Notes: generated from the sequence alone by a model not told the origin. A stretch of 64,000 nucleotides of DNA from an uncultured Lewinella sp. (GCA_937873655.1 CALMYQ010000011.1:1-64000); one strand, 5' to 3'. Positions 1 through 8,405 are shown, numbered from the stretch's first letter. A program made the numbers and translations.

Positions 1-60
1 GTAAGTCGTAAGTTGTAAGTCGTAAGTTGTAAGTCGTAAGTTGTAAGTCGTAAGTTGTAA
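1..60. repeat. Heptamer tandem array (GTAAGTY), cut by the left edge
   Basis: Eight 7-bp units alternate strictly between GTAAGTC and GTAAGTT, so the true period is 14 bp, followed by a partial unit. It is the reverse complement of the ACTTACR array at 3025-3129 and the short one at 46081-46108. The left end lies outside the window. Confidence 0.95.
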
Positions 61-232
61 CGGCCCGTTCGCGTAACAAAAATGGACTTCTTCGATTTGC
101 ATTCGCAATACGGATGCCTTTCCCCTGATTGAGCTGCCCAGTACAGCGGTCCGTTAGGATCGCCATGCCTAAGGAAGGATTTCCTTACGCGAAAGCTCAG
201 TCGTAAGTCCTCCACCGTCCACCGTCCACCGT
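61..232. other. Non-coding stretch with nested inverted repeats
   Basis: No convincing reading frame. A perfect 9-bp inverted repeat (TTCGCGTAA at 68-76, TTACGCGAA at 185-193) encloses a smaller one (TAAGGAA at 170-176, TTCCTTA at 181-187). The inner hairpin has a 4-base loop and could terminate transcription leaving recQ, but it has no T-tract. Function unknown. Confidence 0.5.
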
Positions 233-246
233 CTAACCTCCACCGT
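212..246. repeat. CCACCGT heptamer array overlapping the recQ stop codon
   Basis: Five adjacent 7-bp units. Four are CCACCGT and one is the degenerate CTAACCT at 233-239, which supplies the recQ stop codon (complement of 233-235). The array therefore encodes the last Gly-rich residues of RecQ and continues past the stop. Confidence 0.85.
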
Positions 247-2125
247 CCGTCAGCACCAACTTTTCCTTCACTTTATCCACAAATCCTTCATCGATCAGGT
301 AGCCGATCACTTCCAGGACTTTGTCTTCGTGAACGGAGGAGAAACTTTGCACCAGTTCATCCAGGGTCAGAGCATCCCTTTTGAGCAACCGTTCGATCTT
401 GATCCTGAAGCGATCGAACTCCTCTTTGGAAACGCCTTCGGATGTTCTTCCGAGGCAAACATCGCAAATTCCGCATTTTCCGGTTGTTTTTTCGCCGAAA
501 TATTCCAGCAGCTGCTTGCTGCGGCAAACCGGGGTTTCGGCGTAGGCAAGGGCTTTTTTCAGTCGTTCGCGATGCCTTTCCCTGCGGAAATGGTACATCT
601 CCCGGTCGATGGCCAGGTTGGCGGCATCTACCCGTTCCTTGATAAAAATGAGCTGCGGTTGGTCCTTGGCGGGGCGGTACTCCACGATGCCTTCCTGGTG
701 CAGCATGGTTAGGGCTTGTTGCAATTCCGGGACCGGCATTTTGAGAAATTTGGCCAGTTGTGATTCCTTGAGCTTGATGGGGATATTGAAAGCGCCCTGA
801 TATGACCGCAGGATGCTTTTCAGGATCCGGTCCATTTTTGGGTGTTTGAGCTGGTAATCGTAGAGTTCGTCTTTGTCCACCTTGATCAGCAGGCTTGAGG
901 GGATATAAACCGCTTCGGTCAGGATGATCCAGCCGGCCTGTTCGAGGCTTTTCAAGGCGCTCAGCGTTTTCAGGGGTTCGAGGTTGTAGGTGCCTGCGAA
1001 TTCGGCCAGGTCGAAGTCAAAGGCCTCGCCCTCGCCGGCGCCTACGGCCAGTTGCAGATAGCTGCCCAGGGCCCGGTAGGTCCGGCGGATCTCCTCCAGT
1101 TCTGGGTAGGCAATCTCGAAGCTTTTTTCCAGGCTGATGCGGTCGTTGTCGTTGTAGAGCAGGACGGCGTAGGATTTTTGTCCGTCGCGGCCCGCCCGAC
1201 CTGCTTCCTGGAAATAGGCTTCCAGGCTGTCGGGCAGGTCCATATGTACCACCACCCGTACATCGGGTTTGTCGATGCCCATCCCGAAGGCGTTGGTGCT
1301 CACCATGACCCGGCGGCGGTTCTGGGTCCAGGCTTCCTGTTTGGCGCTTCGTTCATCGGGAGATAGGCCGGCGTGGTAGAAATCGGCACTGATCCGGTTT
1401 TTGACCAGCCATTGGGCCAGTTCGCGGGTTCGGCGCCGGTTGCGGGCGTACACCACGGCCGATCCGCCGGTCTTTTTCAGGATGTCGAGCATTTTGGCTT
1501 CTTTGCCCTCTTCCCGGAAGACCACGTAAGAGAGGTTCTGCCGTGCAAAACTCTTTTGGAATACCTGGCCGTTTTTGTTGAACAGGAGTTTTTCCTGGAT
1601 ATCCTGCACAACGTCCGGGGTAGCGGTGGCCGTCAGGGCCAGAATGGGTGTTTTCGGCATCAGGTCGCGGATCTCGGCGATCTCGAGGTAGGGCGGCCGG
1701 AAATCGTATCCCCATTGAGAAACGCAGTGCGCCTCGTCGACCGCCAGCAGGTTGACCTTCATGCGCTTCAGGCGCTCCTGCATCAGTTCGGTTTTCAGGC
1801 GCTCCGGTGAGCAGTACAGCAATTTGACGCCGCCGTAGGCGCAATTGTCCAGGATGCGGTCGATATCCCGGTAGGCCATGCCGGAAAAGATGGCTTCGGC
1901 GGCGATGCCGCGTTTCTGCAGGTTTTCCACCTGATCCTTCATCAGGGCGATCAGGGGGGAGATGACCAGGCACATGCCGTCCATGCACAGTGCGGGTACC
2001 TGAAAGCAGAGGGATTTGCCGCCGCCGGTGGGCATGAGGGCCAGGGTGTCGCGCCCTTCCATCACCGACTGGATGATCTCGGCCTGCAGGGAGCGGAAGG
2101 CGTCGAATCCCCAGTATTGTTTCAA
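233..2125 (-). CDS. recQ: RecQ family ATP-dependent DNA helicase
   Basis: A 3'-5' superfamily 2 DNA helicase of recombination and replication-fork repair. The N-terminal helicase core has Walker A (TGGGKS), the DEAH box (AVDEAHCVSQWG) and the RecQ-typical VSTNAFGMGIDKPDVR segment. It is followed by the RecQ zinc module (C-KCGICDVC) and a short winged-helix-like tail. Length (630 aa) fits the shorter Bacteroidota RecQ type; I see no clear HRDC domain. The start used is a TTG (codon 2125-2123). The frame stays open upstream without an ATG, and the residues just upstream (…LSI before LKQYWGF) also resemble RecQ, so the real start may be slightly upstream at a non-ATG codon. The C-terminal codons run into a CCACCGT repeat. 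Confidence 0.95.
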   Translation of the reverse strand: MKQYWGFDAFRSLQAEIIQSVMEGRDTLALMPTGGGKSLCFQVPALCMDGMCLVISPLIALMKDQVENLQKRGIAAEAIFSGMAYRDIDRILDNCAYGGVKLLYCSPERLKTELMQERLKRMKVNLLAVDEAHCVSQWGYDFRPPYLEIAEIRDLMPKTPILALTATATPDVVQDIQEKLLFNKNGQVFQKSFARQNLSYVVFREEGKEAKMLDILKKTGGSAVVYARNRRRTRELAQWLVKNRISADFYHAGLSPDERSAKQEAWTQNRRRVMVSTNAFGMGIDKPDVRVVVHMDLPDSLEAYFQEAGRAGRDGQKSYAVLLYNDNDRISLEKSFEIAYPELEEIRRTYRALGSYLQLAVGAGEGEAFDFDLAEFAGTYNLEPLKTLSALKSLEQAGWIILTEAVYIPSSLLIKVDKDELYDYQLKHPKMDRILKSILRSYQGAFNIPIKLKESQLAKFLKMPVPELQQALTMLHQEGIVEYRPAKDQPQLIFIKERVDAANLAIDREMYHFRRERHRERLKKALAYAETPVCRSKQLLEYFGEKTTGKCGICDVCLGRTSEGVSKEEFDRFRIKIERLLKRDALTLDELVQSFSSVHEDKVLEVIGYLIDEGFVDKVKEKLVLTDGGG

Positions 2126-2254
2126 TATGGAAAGCGGCTGTTCGATGTAGGTTGACGGGTTGTTTGGGGGTAAAATTAGGAAATGCGCGGGAAAAATGGG
2201 AGGGGCTGGAGGGTGGACTTGCTATTTTAGCTTATGAACCATTAAGGTATTAAG

Positions 2255-2512
2255 GACGCTCATCCCCTTTTAAGGGTAAAAGCTTTGGGACCCGGACTTT
2301 TGGAGCGTGTTTATGAGCGATGTCTCAAAAACGAATTTTTTAATGAATTACTCGTTCGCGAGTGGCGCTGCCTCGATGCGGCTACCTGCAAGCCTTTGAC
2401 TTGCGTCAAAAATGGAAGTAACTTTGAAACTAAGCAGAAACTGGCGTTGGCGATTTCAATTGATTTTCCTTATTTTGGTGTTCGTTATCGGCTTAAAGAA
2501 ACGATTTATTAA
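2255..2512 (+). pseudogene. Remnant of a GxxxER-family protein
   Basis: Near 2276-2330 the frame reads VKALGPGLLERVYERCL, which matches the conserved GxxxExxYExxL start of the small GxxxER proteins. The family normally continues for about 100 more residues. Here the following residues (to the stop at 2512) do not resemble the family, and no proper start precedes the motif. I read it as a decayed fragment rather than a working 75-residue gene. Confidence 0.55.
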
Positions 2513-2556
2513 AAACTAAGATGATGCTTCGGTTAAACAGTGATATACCTAAACCA

Positions 2557-2754
2557 ATGCGAATTAAATAATCCCGTAGGGATCAAATCTCGGTAGACGA
2601 ATCGGTTAAACGTCATTCAGCATGCCATAGGTATGCGATGTGATGGCCACATATTGCGTACCTACGGCACGCCAAAAACGCCTGATTACCATCATGCTAC
2701 CGATATTTTGTACCTGACGGCACATTTATTGTGGATTCAACCCTTGATTCGCAT
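2557..2754. mobile_element. MITE-like imperfect palindrome
   Basis: A roughly 198-bp non-coding element whose two halves are imperfect reverse complements. Outer arms are ATGCGAAT (2557-2564) and ATTCGCAT (2747-2754). Middle arms are 2572-2597 and 2697-2722 (both carry the CGGTAG / CTACCG motif). Inner arms are 2620-2640 and 2655-2673 (CATGCCATAGGTATGC against GCGTACCTACGGCACG). It has no gene of its own and sits in decayed DNA. This is the form expected of a miniature inverted-repeat element or a structured intergenic repeat. No target-site duplication could be established. Confidence 0.6.
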
Positions 2755-2756
2755 AA

Positions 2757-2852
2757 CCAACAATTTTCAACGCCAAAACTCACAGGACCATGGAAATTAA
2801 CCTGCACCCGGGCTTCTACCTGGTGCAAATCTCGACCCCGACAGGGAAATAA
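2757..2852 (+). pseudogene. Fragment of a T9SS C-terminal sorting domain
   Basis: The frame ends in MEINLHPGFYLVQISTPTGK followed by a stop at 2850-2852. The L-x-PGFYLVQI core is typical of the last 30 residues of type A T9SS cargo, but no upstream protein remains. The adjoining palindromic element ends at 2754, so it may have inserted into or recombined away the gene. Confidence 0.5.
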
Positions 2853-3000
2853 AAATTAGCGGTTCAACGTATAGCAGCCCATAATATATTAGCGCCGGCA
2901 GATTTGGAACCGCGCATCCAAATACCTTATCTTCGTGTCATTAGACTTGAAACGCCGACGACAGGTTCGACGGGAAATTTTCTGTTCCGGTTTTGACTTA
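2853..3000. other. Intergenic, no recognisable content
   Basis: No supported reading frame, repeat or clear promoter. A frame open from 2935 runs through the downstream heptamer array into the AraC-type gene, but its codons up to 3135 look like repeat-derived sequence. Confidence 0.5.
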
Positions 3001-3001
3001 T

Positions 3002-3023
3002 GCGACGGAAAATCTTCCGTCGC
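3002..3023. repeat. Perfect hairpin adjoining the heptamer array
   Basis: GCGACGGAA (3002-3010), a 4-base loop, then TTCCGTCGC (3015-3023). The right arm runs into TAC and then directly into the ACTTACR array. The same GTCGCTAC junction recurs at 46075-46082 and 46131-46138. Confidence 0.85.
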
Positions 3024-3024
3024 T

Positions 3025-3132
3025 ACTTACAACTTACAACTTACAACTTACAACTTACGACTTACGACTTACAACTTACAACTTACGACTTACGACTTAC
3101 GACTTACAACTTACAACTTACGACTTACGACT
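3025..3132. repeat. ACTTACR heptamer array, 15 units
   Basis: Fifteen consecutive 7-bp units, ACTTACA or ACTTACG (3025-3129), plus a partial ACT. Three units make 21 bp, so the frame stays open and encodes a TTYNLQL-like repeat. It ends four bases before the AraC-type start codon, so it forms or replaces that gene's 5' leader. Confidence 0.95.
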
Positions 3133-3135
3133 AAA

Positions 3136-4035
3136 ATGTTCAACATCAACCGCCTTACGGAAGGGAGCCTCAACCTGCTGGCCCGGGATCGCCAACCCGG
3201 CCACATCATCAACCATTTCCGGTTGGAGCGCCCCTTTGAGGTGAAGTCCAATTTTCAGGGCTTTTCCATCCGTTATGTGGCTGCGGGGACGGAATTTTAC
3301 CAGATCGGCAACCGGGAATACCGGGTTCGCTCCGGCCAATACCTGCTCACCCATCCCGCTGTCGGCCATGCGGATTCCATGGCGGAAGGTGCGGTCAGCG
3401 GGCTTTGCATCGACCTGATGCCCGACCTGATCGCAAATGCCTTTGCGGCGCTCCGCCGACCTGGCGACCCCCTGCCTGACCCGGTGGAAGGAGAGCCGCT
3501 GTTCACTGATTTTATGTTCTCTGCCGCGGAAAGCAAACTCGGCAACCTCCTGGGCGAGCTCGACCGGTGGTTCCGAGGCGAGGAACCGTCCACCGGAACG
3601 ATTGATCCATCTCTCTTTTTCCAACTGGCGGAATTGTACGCAGCCGACAGTTTCATGACCCGCGACCGGCTGATGGCCATTCCTGCCGTTAAGGATTCCA
3701 CCCGCAAGGATATGCTCCGGCGCCTGGTGCAGGGGCGCAATTTCATCGATGATTGTTTCAAAACGGATATCCAGGTCGCTGATATCGCCAGGGCCGCCAA
3801 TATTTCCGAGTTTCATTTTTTTCGCCTTTTCAGGCAGGTATTCGGCACGACACCCCACCGTTACCTCTGGGAAAAACGCCTCCAGGTGGGAAGGCAATTG
3901 CTGAATGCAGGCCGCCATTCCATTTCCGAAATTGCCCTGGAGTCGGGATTTGCCGATGTACAAAGCTTCAGCAAGGCATATAAAAAATTCTACGGCTGTC
4001 CGCCTTCCACCCACCTGAGAATTAGCAGCTTTTGA
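3136..4035 (+). CDS. AraC/XylS-type transcriptional regulator
   Basis: About 299 residues. The N-terminal half resembles a cupin-like sensing domain (GTEFYQIGNREYRVRSGQYL). The C-terminal 100 residues hold the paired helix-turn-helix of AraC regulators: IQVADIARAANISEFHFFRL for the first helix-turn-helix, and ISEIALESGFADVQSFSKAY for the second, ending in the family FYGCPPSTH motif. I placed the start at ATG 3136 because the longer frame upstream is translated heptamer repeat. The next gene downstream starts 91 bp away in the same direction, so it may regulate the exported-protein genes at 4.1-8.2 kb. That is inference, and the effector is unknown. Confidence 0.88.
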   Translation: MFNINRLTEGSLNLLARDRQPGHIINHFRLERPFEVKSNFQGFSIRYVAAGTEFYQIGNREYRVRSGQYLLTHPAVGHADSMAEGAVSGLCIDLMPDLIANAFAALRRPGDPLPDPVEGEPLFTDFMFSAAESKLGNLLGELDRWFRGEEPSTGTIDPSLFFQLAELYAADSFMTRDRLMAIPAVKDSTRKDMLRRLVQGRNFIDDCFKTDIQVADIARAANISEFHFFRLFRQVFGTTPHRYLWEKRLQVGRQLLNAGRHSISEIALESGFADVQSFSKAYKKFYGCPPSTHLRISSF

Positions 4036-4126
4036 CAAACGACTTTTCACCGCTCCGCCCGATTTTTGGTCAGTGATTTAATTTGGATTCACCCGACTGT
4101 ATTTTGAAACCGGCGCCGATTGACCG

Positions 4127-5341
4127 ATGAAATACCCGTTTTTTCTGATTATCGCCCTATTGCAGGTCCACCTGCTGGCCGGCCAGTTGCCGGCCGGGGC
4201 GCCGCCATCCGCTATTGAACAACCGCCTGTCCGCCAATGGAAATTCCAGACCGCCGCCCCGATCCTCGGATCCCCTGCGATTGCTCAGGGGCTTGTCTAT
4301 TTCGGCGGATTGGACAGCGTGCTGTATGCCCTGGACCTCGACACGGGCAAAACCAGGTGGACCTTCAAGTCGGGCGGCCCCATCCGGTCCACCCCGCTGA
4401 TCATGGGCGATACCCTGGTGCTGAACGGCGGCGACGGCAACCTGTACGCTTTGAACAGGGGTACTGGAAAAACCTGCTGGACATTCGCAACAGGCGGAGA
4501 ACGCCAATACGATTTTGCGGACTACCACCATTCTTCACCCGTTTTCCACAATGGCGCCCTCTATTTCGGCTCCGGCGATGGGTATTTGTACGCTGTCGAC
4601 GCCCGGAATGGAAAGGCGTTATGGCGTTTTCAAACCGGAGACGTTGTCCATTCCACGCCGGCGGTCGATAACGGCCGCGTCTTTTTCGGATCATTTGACG
4701 GCTACGTCTACGCCCTCTACGCCCTTTCCGGGGAATTGATCTGGAAATTCAAAACCGTGGGTCACCGGTATTTCCCGAAAGGAGAGGTACAGGGATCTCC
4801 CGCGGCTTTCAACGGCCTGGTCTTTATCGGCGCCCGCGACTACAATGTGTACGCAATAGATCAGGAAAAAGGATTCGCCCATTGGAACAAGGCCTTTACA
4901 AGAGGGTGGGGGCTGGTCAATCAAATTCAGGATTCGGTCCTCTATACCGGTGGGGCCGACGAGCGGGTACTGATCGCCGCCGACCCCGCAACCGGCCGGG
5001 AATACTGGAACCGGAAGATGGAATTCCTGATCTTCGGCAGGTTCGCTTACGCGGATTCCATGCTGTATGCCGGGACCACCATGGGTAAAATTCACGGCAT
5101 CGACCGGGAAACCGGAGAGAAACGATGGTCGTACACGACGGACGGTTACCTTCAAAACCGGCTCAAGTATTTCAAACCGGACGATTCCTACCGGGACGAC
5201 ATCTATTCCATCATCAGATCCAACGAACAATTCCTGGAAGTGGAATTCGAGTTGGGCGGCATTTTTTCTACTCCCGCAGTTACAAAGGATTACCTGATCG
5301 TGACCACCGGGGAAGGGGCGGTGTATTGCCTCAAACGATAG
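4127..5341 (+). CDS. Exported PQQ-like beta-propeller repeat protein
   Basis: 404 residues with a signal peptide (MKYPFFLIIALLQVHLLAGQ). The rest is a run of PQQ-type blades with the repeated pattern xxVYALDxxTGKxxWxFxT (for example DSVLYALDLDTGKTRWTF and GYLYAVDARNGKALWRFQTG), about seven blades. Such propellers bind PQQ in dehydrogenases or act as scaffolds, as in BamB. I see no dehydrogenase-specific Cys-Cys pair, so a scaffold or binding role is safer. The amidohydrolase gene follows after 25 bp on the same strand, suggesting co-transcription. Confidence 0.85.
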   Translation: MKYPFFLIIALLQVHLLAGQLPAGAPPSAIEQPPVRQWKFQTAAPILGSPAIAQGLVYFGGLDSVLYALDLDTGKTRWTFKSGGPIRSTPLIMGDTLVLNGGDGNLYALNRGTGKTCWTFATGGERQYDFADYHHSSPVFHNGALYFGSGDGYLYAVDARNGKALWRFQTGDVVHSTPAVDNGRVFFGSFDGYVYALYALSGELIWKFKTVGHRYFPKGEVQGSPAAFNGLVFIGARDYNVYAIDQEKGFAHWNKAFTRGWGLVNQIQDSVLYTGGADERVLIAADPATGREYWNRKMEFLIFGRFAYADSMLYAGTTMGKIHGIDRETGEKRWSYTTDGYLQNRLKYFKPDDSYRDDIYSIIRSNEQFLEVEFELGGIFSTPAVTKDYLIVTTGEGAVYCLKR

Positions 5342-5366
5342 TTTTTCCAAAAAGACCTTTTGCGCT

Positions 5367-6770
5367 ATGAGAAGATCCATTTTGCTGTTATGCCTGTCTG
5401 TTGTTTCAATCGCGGTTTTTGGCCAGCGTTTCGCCGTCAGTCATGTTTCGGTGATCCCGATGAACAGAGATGTCGTTCTGTCCGATCAGACTGTATTGGT
5501 GGAGAACGGAACGATCCGGAAGATCGGGGATGCGAACAAGGTAAAGATCCCGGCAGGCGCCACCGTGATCGACGGCCGCGGCAAATACCTGACCCCCGGG
5601 TTGATGGACATGCATGCCCACTTTTTCTACGAGCAGGGCGAGCACAGGAACACCTGCGAAACGGAATTGAAAATGATGCTGGCTACAGGCATGACGACCG
5701 TTCGCATCCTGGCCGGCCATCCGGTTTATCTCGACGCCCGGGAGCGGGTCAAAACCGGCAACTGGGCAGGCCCCGACCTGCTGATCGCCAGTCCGCAGTT
5801 TGTGGGGAAGTGGCTTTGGGATGAAGAGCCCAGGAATTATGAGATCGTCGATACGCCGGAAAAGGCCGCCGCAGCCGTCAGGCGGTTCAAAAAGGAAGGA
5901 TACGACGCCATCAAGATCACCTTTATGGTCAGGCGGGATGCCTATGACGCGATCATACGGACGGCGAAGGAGGTCGGGATCAAAGTCACCGGCCACGTCG
6001 GCCCGTTGGTCAGATTGCCGGCGGCGCTGGCGGCGGGGCAGCAGATCGAGCACATGGACGAATTCATCGATATGCTCCTGCCGGATACCAGCTACAACCA
6101 CGGGCAAAGCGTTTCGGACATGAACCTCTGGCGGATGAATGCCTGGGCCACCGTCCCTTATCTGGACGAAGGGAAAATACCCGGCCTGGTAAAAAGGGTA
6201 AAGCAGGCCGGGATCTATGTGACGCCCACCAACTTCTTTTTTGTCTCCTGCTTCGGGACGCGCCCCAGTGATGAAGTGTACAAACAGCGCCCCGATTACG
6301 CCTATATTCCGGCGGCCATACTGCCCGAGAAATGGCAGATCAAAGAACACAACCGTAAAATGAACATCCCGGTGGAAAGCCTGAAAAAATACGTGGACCT
6401 GCGGAAGAAAATGACCCTGGAACTGTGGCGGGCAGGCGTGCCGCTGATGGCCGGTTCCGACTCGCCGGAATGGTTCCAGGTTCAGGGGTTTTCCCTGCAT
6501 GATGAACTGGAAATGTTTGTTGAATGCGGGCTGACTCCCTTTGCAGCTCTGCAGACCGCTACCGTCAACCCGGCCGGATACCTGGGGCTCCAAAACCGAA
6601 AAGGCAGCATAGAAAAGGGAAAAGCCGCCGAATTTCTCCTGCTGGACAAGAATCCCCTGGAAAATATCCGCAATACCCGGTCCATCAGCGGCGTGATGAA
6701 GGGCGCCCGTTGGTACGATCAAAAGGCGGTGGAACAGCTGCTTGAAGATGCAAAAATACTGGGCAGGTGA
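5367..6770 (+). CDS. Exported metal-dependent amidohydrolase
   Basis: 467 residues with a signal peptide (MRRSILLLCLSVVSIAVFGQ). It has the amidohydrolase-superfamily metal site: H-x-H near residues 83-85 (GLMDMHAHFF), a later His in KVTGHVG, another in IEHMDEF, and the metal Asp in LMAGSDSPEW. The C-terminal segment (NPAGYLGLQNRKGSIEKGKAAEFLLLD) is the small beta domain typical of imidazolonepropionase/prolidase-like members. Substrate unknown; it should act in the periplasm. It lies between the propeller and the PDZ-hydrolase, all exported and co-directional. Confidence 0.9.
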   Translation: MRRSILLLCLSVVSIAVFGQRFAVSHVSVIPMNRDVVLSDQTVLVENGTIRKIGDANKVKIPAGATVIDGRGKYLTPGLMDMHAHFFYEQGEHRNTCETELKMMLATGMTTVRILAGHPVYLDARERVKTGNWAGPDLLIASPQFVGKWLWDEEPRNYEIVDTPEKAAAAVRRFKKEGYDAIKITFMVRRDAYDAIIRTAKEVGIKVTGHVGPLVRLPAALAAGQQIEHMDEFIDMLLPDTSYNHGQSVSDMNLWRMNAWATVPYLDEGKIPGLVKRVKQAGIYVTPTNFFFVSCFGTRPSDEVYKQRPDYAYIPAAILPEKWQIKEHNRKMNIPVESLKKYVDLRKKMTLELWRAGVPLMAGSDSPEWFQVQGFSLHDELEMFVECGLTPFAALQTATVNPAGYLGLQNRKGSIEKGKAAEFLLLDKNPLENIRNTRSISGVMKGARWYDQKAVEQLLEDAKILGR

Positions 6771-6817
6771 TCTGTGTGAAGACCGGCAAGATCAGCGGAA
6801 ACAAAAAAACAACATCA

Positions 6818-8182
6818 ATGCAAACCTCCGACAACAAATCAACGCACCCTGCGATCAAGGCCCCTTACGGCGTCATTTTCTTCCTTGTACTGGGGCTTTT
6901 GGCCCAAATGGAAGCCCAAACCCCTTTGCGAAAGGCCTGGCTGGGCGTGTTGAGCCACCCGGTTGGCGCCGGGATTCAGCTTGATTCGGTGGTGAACGAA
7001 AGCACCTTTGCGGCCCTGTCCCTACAGAAAGGAGACATCATTGAGTCGATCAACGGCCGGCAGACAAGCACCCAGGAAGCTTATTACGAGGTTGCCGGGC
7101 AATTGCGGACGGGGGACGCCGTCAAGGTCGCGTACACGCGAAACGGAAAAGCCGCCGAAACGTCGGGAACGGCCGTGATGCGCCCTTTTGAATCCGCTCC
7201 GGACGCCTATGTGCTCTACGATTGGGTGAAATTCAGAAACGGCTATCTGCGGACTATGACCTGGCGGCCCAAGACCGGCGATCACCTGCCCTGCATCCTC
7301 CTGATTCCCGGGTATGGTTGCGGCAGCATTGAAAATTACAGCGCGTCCTACAACGGCAAACTGATCGCGGAATGGGTAAAGAACGGCTATGCGGTTGTCA
7401 CCATCGAAAAATCCGGAGTAGGCGACAGCGACGGCTGCGCCCCCTGCAATGAGGTCGACCTCCAGACGGACATCGAAAGCTTCGATGCAGGGTATAAATT
7501 CATGGAGAAACTCCCCTTTGCGGACAAGGACCGCCTCTTTATCTGGGGTCATTCCATGGGCGGCACCATCGCACCGGAGGTGGCCCGCAGGCACAGCCCC
7601 CGGGGAGTGATGGTGTTCGCCTGCGTCTTCCGGCCATGGAGCGAATTCCTGCTGGAGATGCACCGGGTGCAAAAGCCGCTGATGGAAAACCTGACCTACC
7701 GGCAAACCGAAGATTTTGTCCGCGGCATCCAGAAGATCTATTACGAATTCTTTCGGCTGAAAAAGACGCCGGCTCAATTGCATGAAATACCGGAATACCG
7801 CGCCCTGGTCGAATCCGAAATGGGCTATGCCGAAGGAAACGACCAGATGTGGGGCCGCCATTGGCGTTTCTGGCAACAGCTCGACTCCGTCAACCTGGCT
7901 CAAAGCTGGCAGGAAGTGAACTGCCCGGTACTGGTGCTGCACGGCGGAGCCGACTACGAACAATGCTCCCTGGTGGAGCCGCTGATGATCCGGAAAACGG
8001 TCAATGAGGCCCACCCGGGCGCCGCAACCTGGGTAACCATCCCGGACCTGGACCATTTCATGATGAAAAGCGCCGACTGGCAGGAAGCCTACGCCCATTT
8101 CCGGGATCGCCAATACCTGAAAGGCAATTTCAACGGCAGGATCGCGGAAGCGACGCTGTCCTGGTTGAGCGAATTTTTATGA
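6818..8182 (+). CDS. Exported PDZ-domain alpha/beta hydrolase
   Basis: About 454 residues. I chose ATG 6818 because it gives a normal signal peptide (hydrophobic GVIFFLVLGLLAQMEAQ); the frame also opens at a GTG at 6767 overlapping the previous stop. Residues about 40-110 form a PDZ-like domain (LSLQKGDIIESINGRQT), as in HtrA-type and C-terminal processing proteases. The rest is an alpha/beta hydrolase: nucleophile elbow GHSMGG, acid region LHGGADYEQC, catalytic His in PDLDHFMM. A peptidase or esterase acting in the periplasm is likely. The PDZ-plus-hydrolase combination in one chain is uncommon. Confidence 0.87.
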   Translation: MQTSDNKSTHPAIKAPYGVIFFLVLGLLAQMEAQTPLRKAWLGVLSHPVGAGIQLDSVVNESTFAALSLQKGDIIESINGRQTSTQEAYYEVAGQLRTGDAVKVAYTRNGKAAETSGTAVMRPFESAPDAYVLYDWVKFRNGYLRTMTWRPKTGDHLPCILLIPGYGCGSIENYSASYNGKLIAEWVKNGYAVVTIEKSGVGDSDGCAPCNEVDLQTDIESFDAGYKFMEKLPFADKDRLFIWGHSMGGTIAPEVARRHSPRGVMVFACVFRPWSEFLLEMHRVQKPLMENLTYRQTEDFVRGIQKIYYEFFRLKKTPAQLHEIPEYRALVESEMGYAEGNDQMWGRHWRFWQQLDSVNLAQSWQEVNCPVLVLHGGADYEQCSLVEPLMIRKTVNEAHPGAATWVTIPDLDHFMMKSADWQEAYAHFRDRQYLKGNFNGRIAEATLSWLSEFL

Positions 8183-8221
8183 TCATAAGTCAGGTAGCCC
8201 GATTACTTTAGTCGGTTTTAT

Positions 8222-8252
8222 CAAGCGGCTGCTCTCCGCCGCCGCTTGTTTC
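8222..8252 (+). terminator. Candidate terminator after the PDZ-hydrolase gene
   Basis: CAAGCGGC (8222-8229) and GCCGCTTG (8241-8248) form a perfect 8-bp stem with an 11-base loop, 40 bp past the stop codon. The trailing T-run is short (TTT), so termination strength is uncertain. Confidence 0.5.
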
Positions 8253-8389
8253 ATCCTGTAAGGCAACCGGCCGGGAACGAAGTTATTTTCATCCGGAATA
8301 TATCGTATATCAAAAAATCCGCTTACCTTCACGGGTGTCAGATCAAGGCATGAAATAGTCCCTCCCCTTTAAGGATCCGAATTTTTTTC

Positions 8390-8405
8390 TTGAATCATAA
8401 TTCAA
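8390..8405. promoter_or_regulatory. Small inverted repeat just before the MNIO cluster
   Basis: TTGAAT (8390-8395) and ATTCAA (8400-8405) form a 6-bp palindrome with a 4-base spacer, ending 12 bases before the start codon at 8418. It could be an operator or mRNA hairpin. No convincing -33/-7 pair was found upstream. Confidence 0.3.

Noticed and set aside
2853..3001. Possible tRNA or small RNA upstream of the hairpin
   Set aside because: No cloverleaf or CCA end can be drawn, and there is no promoter-terminator pair.
2935..3135. Upstream extension of the AraC-type gene containing TTYNLQL-like repeats
   Set aside because: It is the ACTTACR heptamer array read through in frame (three units equal 21 bp). 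The AraC fold starts at the ATG at 3136.
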